A program made the position numbers and the translations under genes. Positions 23,359-31,528 of a stretch of DNA of 51,087 nucleotides are shown in pieces. How positions within the stretch are numbered: position 1 is the stretch's first letter; the number at the start of each line of letters is the position of its first letter. Location of the stretch: the NCBI GenBank assembly GCA_050261675.1, contig JBLNDO010000027.1, positions 1 through 51,087 on the forward strand, read 5' to 3'. Below the pieces are notes generated by a model. That model searched no databases. It had not been told where the DNA came from and worked only from the letters and a program-made list of their open reading frames with translations. Source of the DNA: DASUBN01 sp050261675. GTDB lineage: Bacteria > Pseudomonadota > Gammaproteobacteria > Natronospirales > REEB76.

Positions 23359-24534
23359 ATGGACGCTCCGACCCGCAAACCCTTGTTGTTGCAACTGCCG
23401 AAAATCGCCCGGCGCTTCTGGCTGCCGGCGCTTGTCGTCGTCATCCTGGCGGGCGGCGCGCTCGGCTATCTCAGCTTCCGCAACGGGGAACAGGCGGCGA
23501 CCAGCTACACCACCGTGCCCGCGCGTTACGGTGACGTGATTCAAACCGTCTCCGCCAACGGCACCCTCAATCCGGTGATCGAGGTCAACGTCGGTTCGCA
23601 GGTCTCGGGCACGGTGCAGAAGCTCTATGTGGACTTCAACAGCCGGGTGAAGAAGGGCCAGCTCCTGCTGGAGCTGGATCCGACACTGTTCAGGGCCCAA
23701 ATGGCGCAGAGCCAGGCAAACCTGCACAACGCCGAGGCGAACCTGCTGCTTGCGCAAGTCAATGAGCAGCGGCTGACGCCGCTGCTGAAAAGCGGCTTCG
23801 TGTCCCAATCCGATGTGGACCAGGCAGTGGCCGGCCGCAAGGTGGCCCAGGCCCAGGTGGAACTCGCCTCGGCCCAACTGGAACGCGACCGGACCAACCT
23901 GGCCTACACCGTCATCCGCTCGCCGGTGGACGGCGTCGTCATCAACCGCGTGGTGGACGTGGGTCAGACCGTGGCCGCGAGCTTCCAGACCCCCACCCTG
24001 TTCGTCATCGGCCAGAACCTGCGCAACATGCAGATCGACGTCACCGTGGACGAGGCCGACGTGGGACAAATCCAGCTTGGCCAACCGGTGAACTTCACCG
24101 TGGATGCCTACCCCGACCGAAAGTTCGTCGGCCGCGTCGCCCAGGTGCGCCTCAACCCCACCATCGTGCAGAACGTGGTCACCTACGACGTGGTGGTCGG
24201 GGTCGACAACCACGACCAGGCGCTGCTCCCGGGCATGACCGCCTATGTCAATGTCGTCGTCGAACAGCGCCATCACGTGCTGCTCGTGCCGAACGCGGCC
24301 CTGCGGGTCCGGGTCGCCGGGGCAGCGGCCGCGCCCGCCGAATCCTCCGCCACGACCGGCGTGGTATATGTGCTCGCGAACGGCGCGCTTCGGCAGGTGC
24401 CCGTGAAAGTGGGCGCCTCCGACGGCCAACAGACGGAAATCCTGGCGGGCGACTTGCGCGTCGGCGACAGCGTGGTAACGGGCTTCGCCACCGCGAAGCA
24501 GACGGCAAAGCGCGGCCCCTTCCAGCTGTTCTGA
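23359..24534 (+). CDS. Periplasmic adaptor subunit of a MacAB-like efflux system
   Basis: 391-residue HlyD/MacA-family adaptor that would link an inner-membrane ABC exporter to an outer-membrane channel. It has an N-terminal membrane anchor (about residues 18-36, LPALVVVILAGGALGYL) and a split lipoyl domain (GTLNPVIEVNVGSQVSGTVQKLYVDF and, later, TVIRSPVDGVVINRVVDVGQTV, shortened to their cores). An alpha-helical coiled-coil hairpin lies about residues 110-165, followed by the beta-barrel and a membrane-proximal domain. I chose ATG 23359 (MDAPTRKP); the frame extends to 23311 inside the FNR box. No ribosome site is visible. It is followed by its ATPase (gap of 3 bases) and permease. Confidence 0.87.
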   Translation: MDAPTRKPLLLQLPKIARRFWLPALVVVILAGGALGYLSFRNGEQAATSYTTVPARYGDVIQTVSANGTLNPVIEVNVGSQVSGTVQKLYVDFNSRVKKGQLLLELDPTLFRAQMAQSQANLHNAEANLLLAQVNEQRLTPLLKSGFVSQSDVDQAVAGRKVAQAQVELASAQLERDRTNLAYTVIRSPVDGVVINRVVDVGQTVAASFQTPTLFVIGQNLRNMQIDVTVDEADVGQIQLGQPVNFTVDAYPDRKFVGRVAQVRLNPTIVQNVVTYDVVVGVDNHDQALLPGMTAYVNVVVEQRHHVLLVPNAALRVRVAGAAAAPAESSATTGVVYVLANGALRQVPVKVGASDGQQTEILAGDLRVGDSVVTGFATAKQTAKRGPFQLF

Positions 24535-24537
24535 TCC

Positions 24538-25260
24538 ATGACCGCCCCGCTCATCCGGACCGAACACATGGGCAAGCGGTACCGCCTGCTCTCGGGCGAC
24601 CTGCAGGCGCTAAGCGACGTGAACCTCACGGTTGAGGAAGGGGAGTTCATCGCCGTCATGGGCCCGTCGGGGTCCGGCAAATCAACCTTCATGAACCTGT
24701 TGGGTTGCCTCGACGTGCCGAGCGGCGGGGACTATTACCTGAACGGCAAAGCGGTGAAGTCCATGAGCGTCAAGGAGCGCGCCCACCTGCGCAACCGGTT
24801 CATCGGCTTCGTATTCCAGGGCTACAACTTGCTGCCGCGCCTGAACTGCATCGAAAACGTGACGCTACCGCTGATTTATGCCGGCGTCGGCGCCCGGGAA
24901 CGCGAGCGCCGCGCCCGCGACATGCTCGCCCAGGTGGGACTGGAACGCTTCATGGACTTCCTGCCGCCGCAGCTTTCCGGCGGCCAGCAGCAGCGTGTCG
25001 CCATCGCCCGCGCGCTGGTCAACGACGCCCCCCTGCTGCTGGCGGACGAACCCACCGGCAACCTGGACAGCCGCACCAGCGACGAGATCCTCTCGATCTT
25101 CGAAGGCCTGAACCGCGAGCGCCGCCTGACCATCGTGCTGGTGACCCATGAACCGGACGTGGCGCGGCACGCCCTGCGGCTGATCCGCTTCCACGACGGC
25201 CGCATTGTCGAGGACGGGCCGGTGGCCAAGGCGCCGCCGCTCAGGAAGGCGCTGCCATGA
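24538..25260 (+). CDS. ABC exporter ATP-binding subunit (MacB/LolD type)
   Basis: 240-residue ATPase energising the MacAB-like exporter. It has Walker A GPSGSGKST (about 41-49), the Q-loop FQGYNLLPRL, signature LSGGQQQRVAIARAL, Walker B LLLADEPTGNLD and the switch His in LVTHEPD. The lack of a fused membrane domain means the MacB function is split into two genes here. It overlaps the permease gene by four bases (ATGA at 25257-25260), so production is coupled. The substrate of the exporter cannot be told from the sequence; MacB-type systems export peptides, toxins or macrolides. Confidence 0.92.
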   Translation: MTAPLIRTEHMGKRYRLLSGDLQALSDVNLTVEEGEFIAVMGPSGSGKSTFMNLLGCLDVPSGGDYYLNGKAVKSMSVKERAHLRNRFIGFVFQGYNLLPRLNCIENVTLPLIYAGVGARERERRARDMLAQVGLERFMDFLPPQLSGGQQQRVAIARALVNDAPLLLADEPTGNLDSRTSDEILSIFEGLNRERRLTIVLVTHEPDVARHALRLIRFHDGRIVEDGPVAKAPPLRKALP

Positions 25261-26480
25261 TCTACTCCGAGCTGATGCGGGAATCCTGGCGTGCGATGCG
25301 CGTTAACCGCATGCGCACCGGCCTCACCATGCTCGGCATGATGATCGGCGTCGGAGCGGTGGTCGCCATGCTCGCGGTCGGCAACGGCGCCCGCAGCTCG
25401 GTCGACGCCATCATCTCCTCGATGGGCAGCAACATGCTGATCGTGATATCCGGTGCGCGCACCAGCGGTGGGCTGCGCTTCGCCACCGGTTCCACGCCGA
25501 CGCTGCACCTGACCGACGCGAACGCGATCCGCGAGCTGCCGGGCGTGGCGGCGGTGGCGCCGGGCAGTCCCGGCGGCGCCCAGATCGTCTACGGCGCCAA
25601 CAATTGGAGCACGGTGGTGATGGGGACCAGCCCGGATTACCTGCGCGTGCGTGACTGGACCCTGCAGTCCGGCTCCGGTTTCTCGGACAGCGACATGCGC
25701 AGCGCGGCACGGGTCGCGATCCTCGGACAAACCGTCTCCGCCAACCTCTTCGGCGCAGCCAACCCCGTAGGGCAGACTATCCGCATCTCCAAAAGCCCGT
25801 ACCAGGTAATCGGCCTGCTGTCGCCGAAAGGGCAGAGCTTCGGCGGCCAGGACCAGGACGACACTATCCTGATTCCCGTCACCACCGCGCAGCGCAAGCT
25901 GTTCGGCGCACAGTTTGCCGACACGGTGCGCTTCATCATGGTGCAGGCGGACGGCGCCGAACTCCTGACCCCGGTCCAGCAGGAGATCGATGCCCTGCTG
26001 CGCCAGCGTCACCACATCTCCGCTACCCAAGATCCGGATTTCGACGTCCGCAACCTCACCGAGCTTGCGAACGCCGCCGCCTCCACCACGCGCGTGATGT
26101 CCCTGCTGCTCGGATTGATCGCGTCGATTTCGCTGGTGGTCGGCGGCATCGGCATCATGAACATCATGCTGGTCTCGGTCACCGAACGCACCCGCGAGGT
26201 GGGACTGCGAATGGCGGTAGGCGCAGAACCCGCCGACATCCTCGGCCAGTTCCTCACGGAGGCGGTATTGGTGTCCGCGTTCGGCTGTCTCGTGGGCCTG
26301 TTGCTCGGGATGGGCACCGTGATGGTGGTCAACCGGTTCTTCGGCATGCACAGCCTGGTCACGCCCGGCTCGGTGCTGATCGCCATCACCGTATCCGTCG
26401 CCGTGGGCACGTTTTTCGGCTTCTATCCGGCGCGTAAGGCCTCGCTGCTGCAGCCCATCGAGGCGCTGCGGCACGAATGA
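25257..26480 (+). CDS. ABC exporter permease subunit (MacB/FtsX type)
   Basis: 407-residue permease with the MacB topology. A first membrane helix lies near residues 20-42 (RMRTGLTMLGMMIGVGAVVAML, shortened here to its core MLGMMIGVGAVVAML). A large periplasmic domain follows (about 45-270, MacB_PCD). Three C-terminal helices (about 285-310, 335-360 and 368-395) form the FtsX domain, including VGGIGIMNIMLVSVTERTRE and GLRMAVGAEPADI. Together with the adaptor and ATPase it forms a complete inner-membrane tripartite core; no outer-membrane TolC is encoded nearby. It is followed after 25 bases by a small lipoprotein gene. Confidence 0.92.
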   Translation: MIYSELMRESWRAMRVNRMRTGLTMLGMMIGVGAVVAMLAVGNGARSSVDAIISSMGSNMLIVISGARTSGGLRFATGSTPTLHLTDANAIRELPGVAAVAPGSPGGAQIVYGANNWSTVVMGTSPDYLRVRDWTLQSGSGFSDSDMRSAARVAILGQTVSANLFGAANPVGQTIRISKSPYQVIGLLSPKGQSFGGQDQDDTILIPVTTAQRKLFGAQFADTVRFIMVQADGAELLTPVQQEIDALLRQRHHISATQDPDFDVRNLTELANAAASTTRVMSLLLGLIASISLVVGGIGIMNIMLVSVTERTREVGLRMAVGAEPADILGQFLTEAVLVSAFGCLVGLLLGMGTVMVVNRFFGMHSLVTPGSVLIAITVSVAVGTFFGFYPARKASLLQPIEALRHE

Positions 26481-26505
26481 GCCTAAACCGTCATCGGAGG
26501 CGATC

Positions 26506-26865
26506 ATGAAACTACCAAGCGTTTTCTTCCTGGCATTGCTGGCCGCAGGCTGCGCGAGCTACGCGGATCGCCAGCACGCGCAAGAACTGTCGGATAACCG
26601 GCAGGACGACGAGTACTGCGTCGCCCACGGCCTGCACTACCCCGATCCCGCCTACGTCACCTGCCGCTGGAACCTGGAAAACCAGCGCCTCTATCGTCAG
26701 TGGAAAAGCACCCAGATGATGCGCACCCCGCCCGGCCCGCCCGCAGCTCCAGGCGTAGCGGTGCCGTTCCGGGACCTGGACCGCCAATCCTACTCCTGCC
26801 ATCCGGAGCCGCAGTTCGGCCAGGATTACGTGTTCTGTTCCGAAGGCGCCGCCGCGCGGCCCTGA
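26506..26865 (+). CDS. Small lipoprotein of unknown function
   Basis: 119-residue protein with a clear lipobox LAAGC (Cys at residue 16), so it is membrane-anchored in the periplasm. The mature part is hydrophilic, carries a DDEYCVAHGLHYPDP segment and a C-terminal cysteine pair (YSCHPEPQFGQDYVFC), and is otherwise unrecognised. ATG 26506 has GGAGG about seven bases upstream. It is the last gene of the exporter operon by position and could assist it, which is inference only. Confidence 0.7.
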   Translation: MKLPSVFFLALLAAGCASYADRQHAQELSDNRQDDEYCVAHGLHYPDPAYVTCRWNLENQRLYRQWKSTQMMRTPPGPPAAPGVAVPFRDLDRQSYSCHPEPQFGQDYVFCSEGAAARP

Positions 26866-26905
26866 GCGCCGCGGCGGGATGTCGCCGGGTTATGCTTGCC
26901 AGCCC

Positions 26906-28420
26906 ATGAAAGCCGATAGCCGTACCGACAGCCTCGTCCCCCGCCGGCTGGGCATCGACACCCACCAGGAGCCGGTGGTGTACATGCGCGCCGATTGCCC
27001 CGTGTGCCGCTCCGAGGGTTTCGCCGCCCACTCCCGCGTGGAAATGCGCCTCGGCGCGCGCCGCATCACCGCCACCCTCAACGTGGTCTACGGCGAACTC
27101 CTCGGCACCGACGAGGTGGGATGCTCCGAAGCCGCCTGGCATCTGTTGCAGCCGCAACCCGGCGAGCGGGCTAGTTTCGCCCACCCCAGGCCGGTGGATT
27201 CCGTGAGCTACGTGCGCGCCAAGGTCTACAACCAGCGGCTCGAGGAACCGCAGTTGAACGCCATCATCGGCGACGTGGTGGCGGGCCGCTACACCGACGT
27301 GGAACTGGCGGCCTTCATCGCGAGCTGCGCCAACGGTCGCATGAGCCGGGCGGAAGTCGCCGCGCTCACCCGTGCCATGGTGAACGCGGGCGAACGGCTC
27401 ACCTGGCCCTATCCGCGGGTGATGGACAAGCATTGCGTCGGGGGGCTGGCCGGCAACCGCACCACCATGGTTGTGGTGCCCATTGCCACCTGCCTCGGGC
27501 TCGTGATGCCCAAGACCTCCTCCCGCGCCATCACCTCGCCCTCCGGCACTGCCGACACCATGGAGACCCTCGCCCCCGTGGAACTCTCCCTCGACACCCT
27601 GCGCGCGGTGGTGGAACGGGAAGGCGGCTGCATCGCCTGGGGCGGCGCCGTGCACTTGAGTCCCGCGGACGACATCCTGGTGCGGGTGGAGCGCGCCCTG
27701 GACCTCGACAGCGAGGGACAACTCGTGGCCTCGGTGCTGTCCAAGAAAGCCGCGGCAGGCTCCACCCACGTGGTGCTGGACCTGCCGGTGGGTCCGACGG
27801 CGAAAGTGCGCTCCGAACATGCGGCCTTGGACTTGCAGCGGCTGCTGGAACACACCGCCCACGCCATCGGACTCAAGGTGAAGACGCTCGTCACCGACGG
27901 CCGCCAGCCGGTGGGCCGCGGCGTCGGGCCGGCCTTGGAGGCGCGCGACGTGCTCGCGGTGCTGCGCAACGAGCCAAATGCGCCGGAGGACCTGCGCGAA
28001 CATTCCCTGGACATCGCCGCCGCGCTGCTGGAGCTCGCGGACGTGGCCCACGGGGAGGAGGCCCGGACCCTCGCGCTCTCGGTGCTAGGGGACGGCCAGG
28101 CGCTCGCCAAGATGGAGGCCATCTGCGAGGCCCAGGGCGGCATGCGCGAGCCGCCGCGCGCGACCCAGACCCACGAAATCACGGCTCACCACGCGGGCCG
28201 GGTCACGGCCATCGACAACCGGCTGCTGTCGCGGGCAGCGAAACTGGCCGGCGCACCCCAGGCCAAGGCCGCGGGGCTCGAATTGCTGGTGCGCCTCGAC
28301 GAAAACGTGACGCGCGGCCAGCCGCTCTACCGCCTGCACGCGGAGAACCGCGGCGACCTGGATTACACCCTGGAATTCGTGGCGCGTCACCCGGGAGTGG
28401 TGCAACTGGAGCGCCACTGA
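26906..28420 (+). CDS. AMP phosphorylase-like enzyme (thymidine phosphorylase family)
   Basis: Nucleoside-phosphorylase-fold enzyme whose closest recognisable pattern is archaeal AMP phosphorylase, which splits AMP with phosphate into adenine and ribose 1,5-bisphosphate. Diagnostic motifs are VMDKHCVGGLAGNRTTMVVV and TSSRAITSPSGTADTMETLA. Classical thymidine phosphorylase has KHSTGGVGDK instead of the GNRTT form. The 504-residue length matches the archaeal enzyme, including the N-terminal extra domain, which here has CPVCRSEGF. ATG 26906 is preferred on homology; ATG 26879, with a better upstream purine run, is possible. Its TGA overlaps the next ATG (TGATG). Confidence 0.82.
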   Translation: MKADSRTDSLVPRRLGIDTHQEPVVYMRADCPVCRSEGFAAHSRVEMRLGARRITATLNVVYGELLGTDEVGCSEAAWHLLQPQPGERASFAHPRPVDSVSYVRAKVYNQRLEEPQLNAIIGDVVAGRYTDVELAAFIASCANGRMSRAEVAALTRAMVNAGERLTWPYPRVMDKHCVGGLAGNRTTMVVVPIATCLGLVMPKTSSRAITSPSGTADTMETLAPVELSLDTLRAVVEREGGCIAWGGAVHLSPADDILVRVERALDLDSEGQLVASVLSKKAAAGSTHVVLDLPVGPTAKVRSEHAALDLQRLLEHTAHAIGLKVKTLVTDGRQPVGRGVGPALEARDVLAVLRNEPNAPEDLREHSLDIAAALLELADVAHGEEARTLALSVLGDGQALAKMEAICEAQGGMREPPRATQTHEITAHHAGRVTAIDNRLLSRAAKLAGAPQAKAAGLELLVRLDENVTRGQPLYRLHAENRGDLDYTLEFVARHPGVVQLERH

Positions 28421-29316
28421 TGCGCCTCTACGCCTGTCCGGGGAACGAACCCTTCTCCGATCTCCTCGCCCGGGAACTCGGCGCGGCGCAAGGCCGGGTT
28501 TCCTGGCACCGCTTTCCGGACCGCGAGACTCTGGTGCGCATCGAGACCCCTCCCCAGGGGGAGGGGGTTGCCCTGGTGTGCGCGCTCGCCGATCCTGACC
28601 CGAAGCTCCTGCCGCTCCTGTTCGCCGCCGAAGCGCTGCGCGAGCAGGGGGCACGCCAGGTGGGACTGGTGGCGCCCTACCTCGCCTACATGCGGCAGGA
28701 CACGCGCTTCCATCCCGGCGAGACCGTCTCGGCGCGCCACTTCGGCTCGCTTCTGGCGCGGCATTTCGACTGGCTGGTCACCGTGGATCCTCACCTGCAC
28801 CGCTTGGCATCGCTCTCCCAGGTCTTCCCCAAGCCGAACCGCGCGGCGCAGGCCGCGCCGGCGCTGGCGGAATGGATTCGCGCCGAGGCGCGGGACCCGC
28901 TGCTCATCGGCCCCGATGCCGAAAGCGCCCAGTGGGTTTCGGCGGTGGCGCAGCACTGTGGTGCGCCCTGGACCCATCTTACGAAGGAGCGCCTCGGGGA
29001 CCGCGAAGTACGGGTGTCGTTGCCGGACGCGGACCGCTGGCGGGGCCGCCAGGCGGTGCTGGTGGACGACATCGTCTCCACCGGCGAGACCATGGTGGCG
29101 GCGGCACGGCGTCTCAAGGAACTGGGTTTCGCCGCGCCCCTGTGCGTCGCGGTGCACGGCCTGTTCGCCGAGGGCGCACGCCAGGCGCTCCTGCAGGCGG
29201 GCGTGGCGCGCATCGCGGTCACCAACAGCGTGCCGCAGCCGGATTCGCTCATCGACGTGGCGCCGCCCGTGGCGGCGGCACTGCGCACGCTCCTGGCCGC
29301 CGCCCGATCCGCCTAG
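28420..29316 (+). CDS. Divergent ribose-phosphate pyrophosphokinase-like protein
   Basis: 298-residue protein of the PRPP synthetase family. Family motifs are HRFPDRETLVRI, VAPYLAYMRQDTRFHPGE (active-site region), VTVDPHLHRL at the flexible loop, DAESAQWV, and the PRPP-binding loop AVLVDDIVSTGETM. It differs from housekeeping Prs by being shorter and divergent, like archaeal class III enzymes. It is translationally coupled to the AMP phosphorylase-like gene (TGATG at 28418-28422), which suggests it uses or remakes the phosphorylase product (ribose 1,5-bisphosphate or PRPP). That partnership is inference. Confidence 0.82.
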   Translation: MRLYACPGNEPFSDLLARELGAAQGRVSWHRFPDRETLVRIETPPQGEGVALVCALADPDPKLLPLLFAAEALREQGARQVGLVAPYLAYMRQDTRFHPGETVSARHFGSLLARHFDWLVTVDPHLHRLASLSQVFPKPNRAAQAAPALAEWIRAEARDPLLIGPDAESAQWVSAVAQHCGAPWTHLTKERLGDREVRVSLPDADRWRGRQAVLVDDIVSTGETMVAAARRLKELGFAAPLCVAVHGLFAEGARQALLQAGVARIAVTNSVPQPDSLIDVAPPVAAALRTLLAAARSA

Positions 29317-29329
29317 CGGCGGTTCCGGC

Positions 29330-30157
29330 TCAGGGGCCGGCCGGGACCACGTGGGCGTGGGATTCCAGGTAGGACACGATCAGGTCGAACTCGTCGGACG
29401 CCGGCATACGCACGCCCATGATCTCCGTCCTGGACTGGGACTGGATGATGTCGTGCATGGTGCGCGTGATGCGCTGCCATTCCGCGCGCGTATAGAGGTC
29501 GGGGCGCGGGGCGAGATGGCACTGGGAGCAATACTGCTGCAGGAGCTGCGCGCCCATCGTCTGGCTCTCCGGCAGGGTCGCGGGATCGTACGGCGTCCAC
29601 ATCCAGCTCCGGCCGAGGGCCATCTGGATGTCCTGGTAGCGGGTGTCGTAGTGGTCCCGGATCAGGTAGATGCGCTTGTTGTCGTCCGGCTCCGCCACGA
29701 TGGCTGCCACCTGGGAGCGCAGCATCTCGAGCTGGTGCTGCATCATGACCTCGAAGAGTTTCGGGGTCATGTCCGCCGGGAACGGCCATCCGTCCGCGGG
29801 CGCACCGGCGTGCACCGTCGGGCACGGCGCAGGCCCGCCCGCCGCCGCGCGGCCCATGACCGCGGGATCCATGAGCGTCCAGTCGGTGCAGCCACGGGCC
29901 ACGATGCCGGGCATGCGCCGCACGTAGAGGAGCTGGCGCTGCAGCATGTCCCAGTAGCCGTGCATGATTCCTTCCTGGTCCGCGGGCACGGCGTTGTGCA
30001 AGCGGGTCAGCTCGCGGGAGAGATCGTCCACCTGCGCCTGGAGGGCCTGCACGCGTTCCGGTGCGGCGGCCGGCTGCGAGGGCGCGCCGCCGCAGGCGGC
30101 GAGCGCCGACACGAACAGCACCGCCCAGGTGGATTTGCGCAGGTTCAGGGTGTTCAT
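29330..30157 (-). CDS. Monohaem cytochrome c lipoprotein
   Basis: 275-residue periplasmic lipoprotein with lipobox LAACG (Cys near residue 22). A coiled-coil stretch (about 35-60, VQALQAQVDDLSRELTRLH) is followed by a central helical region rich in Met and Tyr. A C-terminal c-type cytochrome segment carries CSQCH (about residue 213). The following RMPASDEFDLIVSYLESHA is like the end of a cytochrome c domain, with the preceding Met as possible axial ligand. The family is not recognised. It is the last gene of the hsp20 cluster on the minus strand, 78 bases after the host-attachment-like gene, and converges with the PRPP synthetase-like gene. Confidence 0.72.
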   Translation of the reverse strand: MNTLNLRKSTWAVLFVSALAACGGAPSQPAAAPERVQALQAQVDDLSRELTRLHNAVPADQEGIMHGYWDMLQRQLLYVRRMPGIVARGCTDWTLMDPAVMGRAAAGGPAPCPTVHAGAPADGWPFPADMTPKLFEVMMQHQLEMLRSQVAAIVAEPDDNKRIYLIRDHYDTRYQDIQMALGRSWMWTPYDPATLPESQTMGAQLLQQYCSQCHLAPRPDLYTRAEWQRITRTMHDIIQSQSRTEIMGVRMPASDEFDLIVSYLESHAHVVPAGP

Positions 30158-30235
30158 GGTGCCTCCCTTTGCGTTACGACCCCCGTCATGATGCATAGTT
30201 CCCGCGCCCGCGGCCAGGCGGGCTTGGGCCTGCCG

Positions 30236-30697
30236 TCACAAGGCGCGGCGTTTCCAGGGGTCCTGGGGCAGATGCCCGCGTATCTCGGCGGCGGGGTGCC
30301 GGGTGAGGTTCTTGGATATGCGGCTCAAGGGCGCCTTGAGGCGTCCGGCCTCGAGCTGTGGCCGGAGCAGGCCCATGAATTCGGGTTCGGCCACGAGGAA
30401 TACGCGCGCGTAGGCGCCGGCGCGGCAGCGGGAAAGCACCCGGCCCGCGACTGTCCGGGCGAAACGCTCGGCACCCAGGCGCTTGTGCACATGGGCCTCG
30501 CCCAGAGTGGCGCGGCTCCTGCGGATACGATTGAACACACGGCCCTGGCGATCTCCGGAAAGCTCGCGTTCGTGCAGCCGGAAGCCGGGGTTCACCAGAT
30601 CCTCGAGTTCGGCCATCTGCGGCTCGTCGTGATCCAGCTCGAACAGCCGCGCCCGGCCACGATCACCCACCAGCACGAGAATCGGTTGCGTGTTCAT
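30236..30697 (-). CDS. Host-attachment-like protein (AtsE/PF10116-type family)
   Basis: 153-residue protein resembling the family named after an Agrobacterium protein needed for attachment to host cells. Most family members are from free-living bacteria and have no known function. Recognisable features are the N-terminal ILVLVGDRGRARLFE strand-loop, the GDRQGRVF segment and the HKRLGAERFARTVAGRVL helix, with FLVAEPEFMGLLRPQL following. The fold suggests an RNase-H- or release-factor-like core, which is inference. ATG 30695-30697 overlaps the stop of the zinc-ribbon gene (ATGA), so the two are coupled. Confidence 0.8.
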   Translation of the reverse strand: MNTQPILVLVGDRGRARLFELDHDEPQMAELEDLVNPGFRLHERELSGDRQGRVFNRIRRSRATLGEAHVHKRLGAERFARTVAGRVLSRCRAGAYARVFLVAEPEFMGLLRPQLEAGRLKAPLSRISKNLTRHPAAEIRGHLPQDPWKRRAL

Positions 30698-30909
30698 CCC
30701 GTCCTCCGTTCCTCTTCCTCGGCAAGGAGGCTCTCGAGCCGCCATGCCGGGGGCTGGTCCGCGGATTCACGATAGTGACTGAGCCGCGATTCCGCGCCGC
30801 AGTGTTCGCAGTGCAGGCGGTACCCGACCGCGAGTTCGGCTTCCGGCACCGCCTGGTCTTCGCCGCATTCGGGGCAGGTCAGTTGCGGATCGCTTTTCAC
30901 GGAAATCAT
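30694..30909 (-). CDS. Small zinc-ribbon protein
   Basis: 71-residue protein with two CxxC knuckles, TCPECGED (about residues 11-16) and HCEHCGAE (about 33-38), forming a likely zinc ribbon. A charged C-terminal tail (LLAEEEERR) follows. Function unknown; possible nucleic-acid or protein binding. ATG 30907-30909 has GGAGGA six bases upstream. It follows hsp20 after a strong hairpin and is coupled by a four-base overlap to the host-attachment-like gene. Confidence 0.75.
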   Translation of the reverse strand: MISVKSDPQLTCPECGEDQAVPEAELAVGYRLHCEHCGAESRLSHYRESADQPPAWRLESLLAEEEERRTG

Positions 30910-30942
30910 GGTGCTATTCCTCCGTGGTCCTGGGGATAGGGC

Positions 30943-30975
30943 GGCGTGCGCGGAACGGGGAGCACCGCGCACGCC
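30943..30975. other. Hairpin between hsp20 and the zinc-ribbon gene
   Basis: GGCGTGCGCGG (30943-30953), an 11-base loop, and CCGCGCACGCC (30965-30975) form a perfect 11-bp stem just after the hsp20 stop. There is no T-run, so it may act as a partial terminator or a 3' stabiliser that makes hsp20 mRNA more abundant than the three downstream genes. Confidence 0.65.
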
Positions 30976-30981
30976 GGGACG

Positions 30982-31434
30982 TCAGGACGCCTTCACCGAA
31001 ATGCGCTTGGGCTTGCGGGCCTCGGACTTGCCGATGGTGATTTCCAGCACGCCTTTTTCGCACTTGGCCGTCACTTTCTCCGGATCTGCCGAATCCGGGA
31101 GCGCAAACTGGCGATGGAACTCGCCATATACACGCTCGACGCGACGATAGCCGTCCTTTTCGTCCTTGACCTCCGATTCACGCTTGCCGCTGATGGCAAG
31201 CGAACCGTTCTCGAGGCTGACATCGATGTCCTTGGGTTCCACGCCGGGCAGATCGGCGCGCACCAGGAACTTGTCCGCCTCCTCCTTGATGTCCACCGCC
31301 GGGAGCCAGGCCTTCTCATCGAAGCCGGCCTCCTCGGGCAGCAACAGAGTGTCCAGACGGCCGCTCATGAGCCGGTTCATCTGGTCCGACATGTCCCGGA
31401 AGAAATCCCGGGGCTGATAACGCGTGATGTTCAT
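30982..31434 (-). CDS. Hsp20/alpha-crystallin small heat-shock protein
   Basis: ATP-independent chaperone that holds unfolding proteins. The 150-residue protein has a short N-terminal arm, then the alpha-crystallin domain from WLPAVDIKEEADKFLVRADLPG (shortened here) through SGKRESEVKDEKDGYRRVER to VTAKCEKGVLEITIGK, with a C-terminal IxV-like tail (KRISVKAS) for oligomerisation. I chose ATG 31432-31434, since AGGAGG lies seven bases upstream; ATG 31440 is only one base from that site. An FNR-type promoter precedes it. Small Hsp20s of this kind are regular parts of anoxia regulons. Confidence 0.92.
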   Translation of the reverse strand: MNITRYQPRDFFRDMSDQMNRLMSGRLDTLLLPEEAGFDEKAWLPAVDIKEEADKFLVRADLPGVEPKDIDVSLENGSLAISGKRESEVKDEKDGYRRVERVYGEFHRQFALPDSADPEKVTAKCEKGVLEITIGKSEARKPKRISVKAS

Positions 31435-31479
31435 GGTCATTCCTCCTGCTTCAATTCGCTCGAAACCTGTGTCTTTTTC

Positions 31480-31521
31480 AGCTTAGATACCCGACCGCCG
31501 GCCCGCATTGATCCAGGTCAA
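31480..31521 (-). promoter_or_regulatory. FNR class II promoter of the hsp20 cluster
   Basis: TTGATCCAGGTCAA at 31508-31521 matches nine of ten conserved bases. On the minus strand TAAGCT lies exactly 22 nt downstream (31485-31480), predicting a start near 31473, 39 nt before the hsp20 ATG. Confidence 0.85.
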
Positions 31522-31528
31522 CACCCAT

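Noticed and set aside
28568..30775. 735-codon plus-strand frame
   Set aside because: Overlaps the PRPP synthetase-like gene out of frame and then runs antisense to the cytochrome lipoprotein and host-attachment-like genes; composition is Arg/Trp/Ser-rich and not protein-like.
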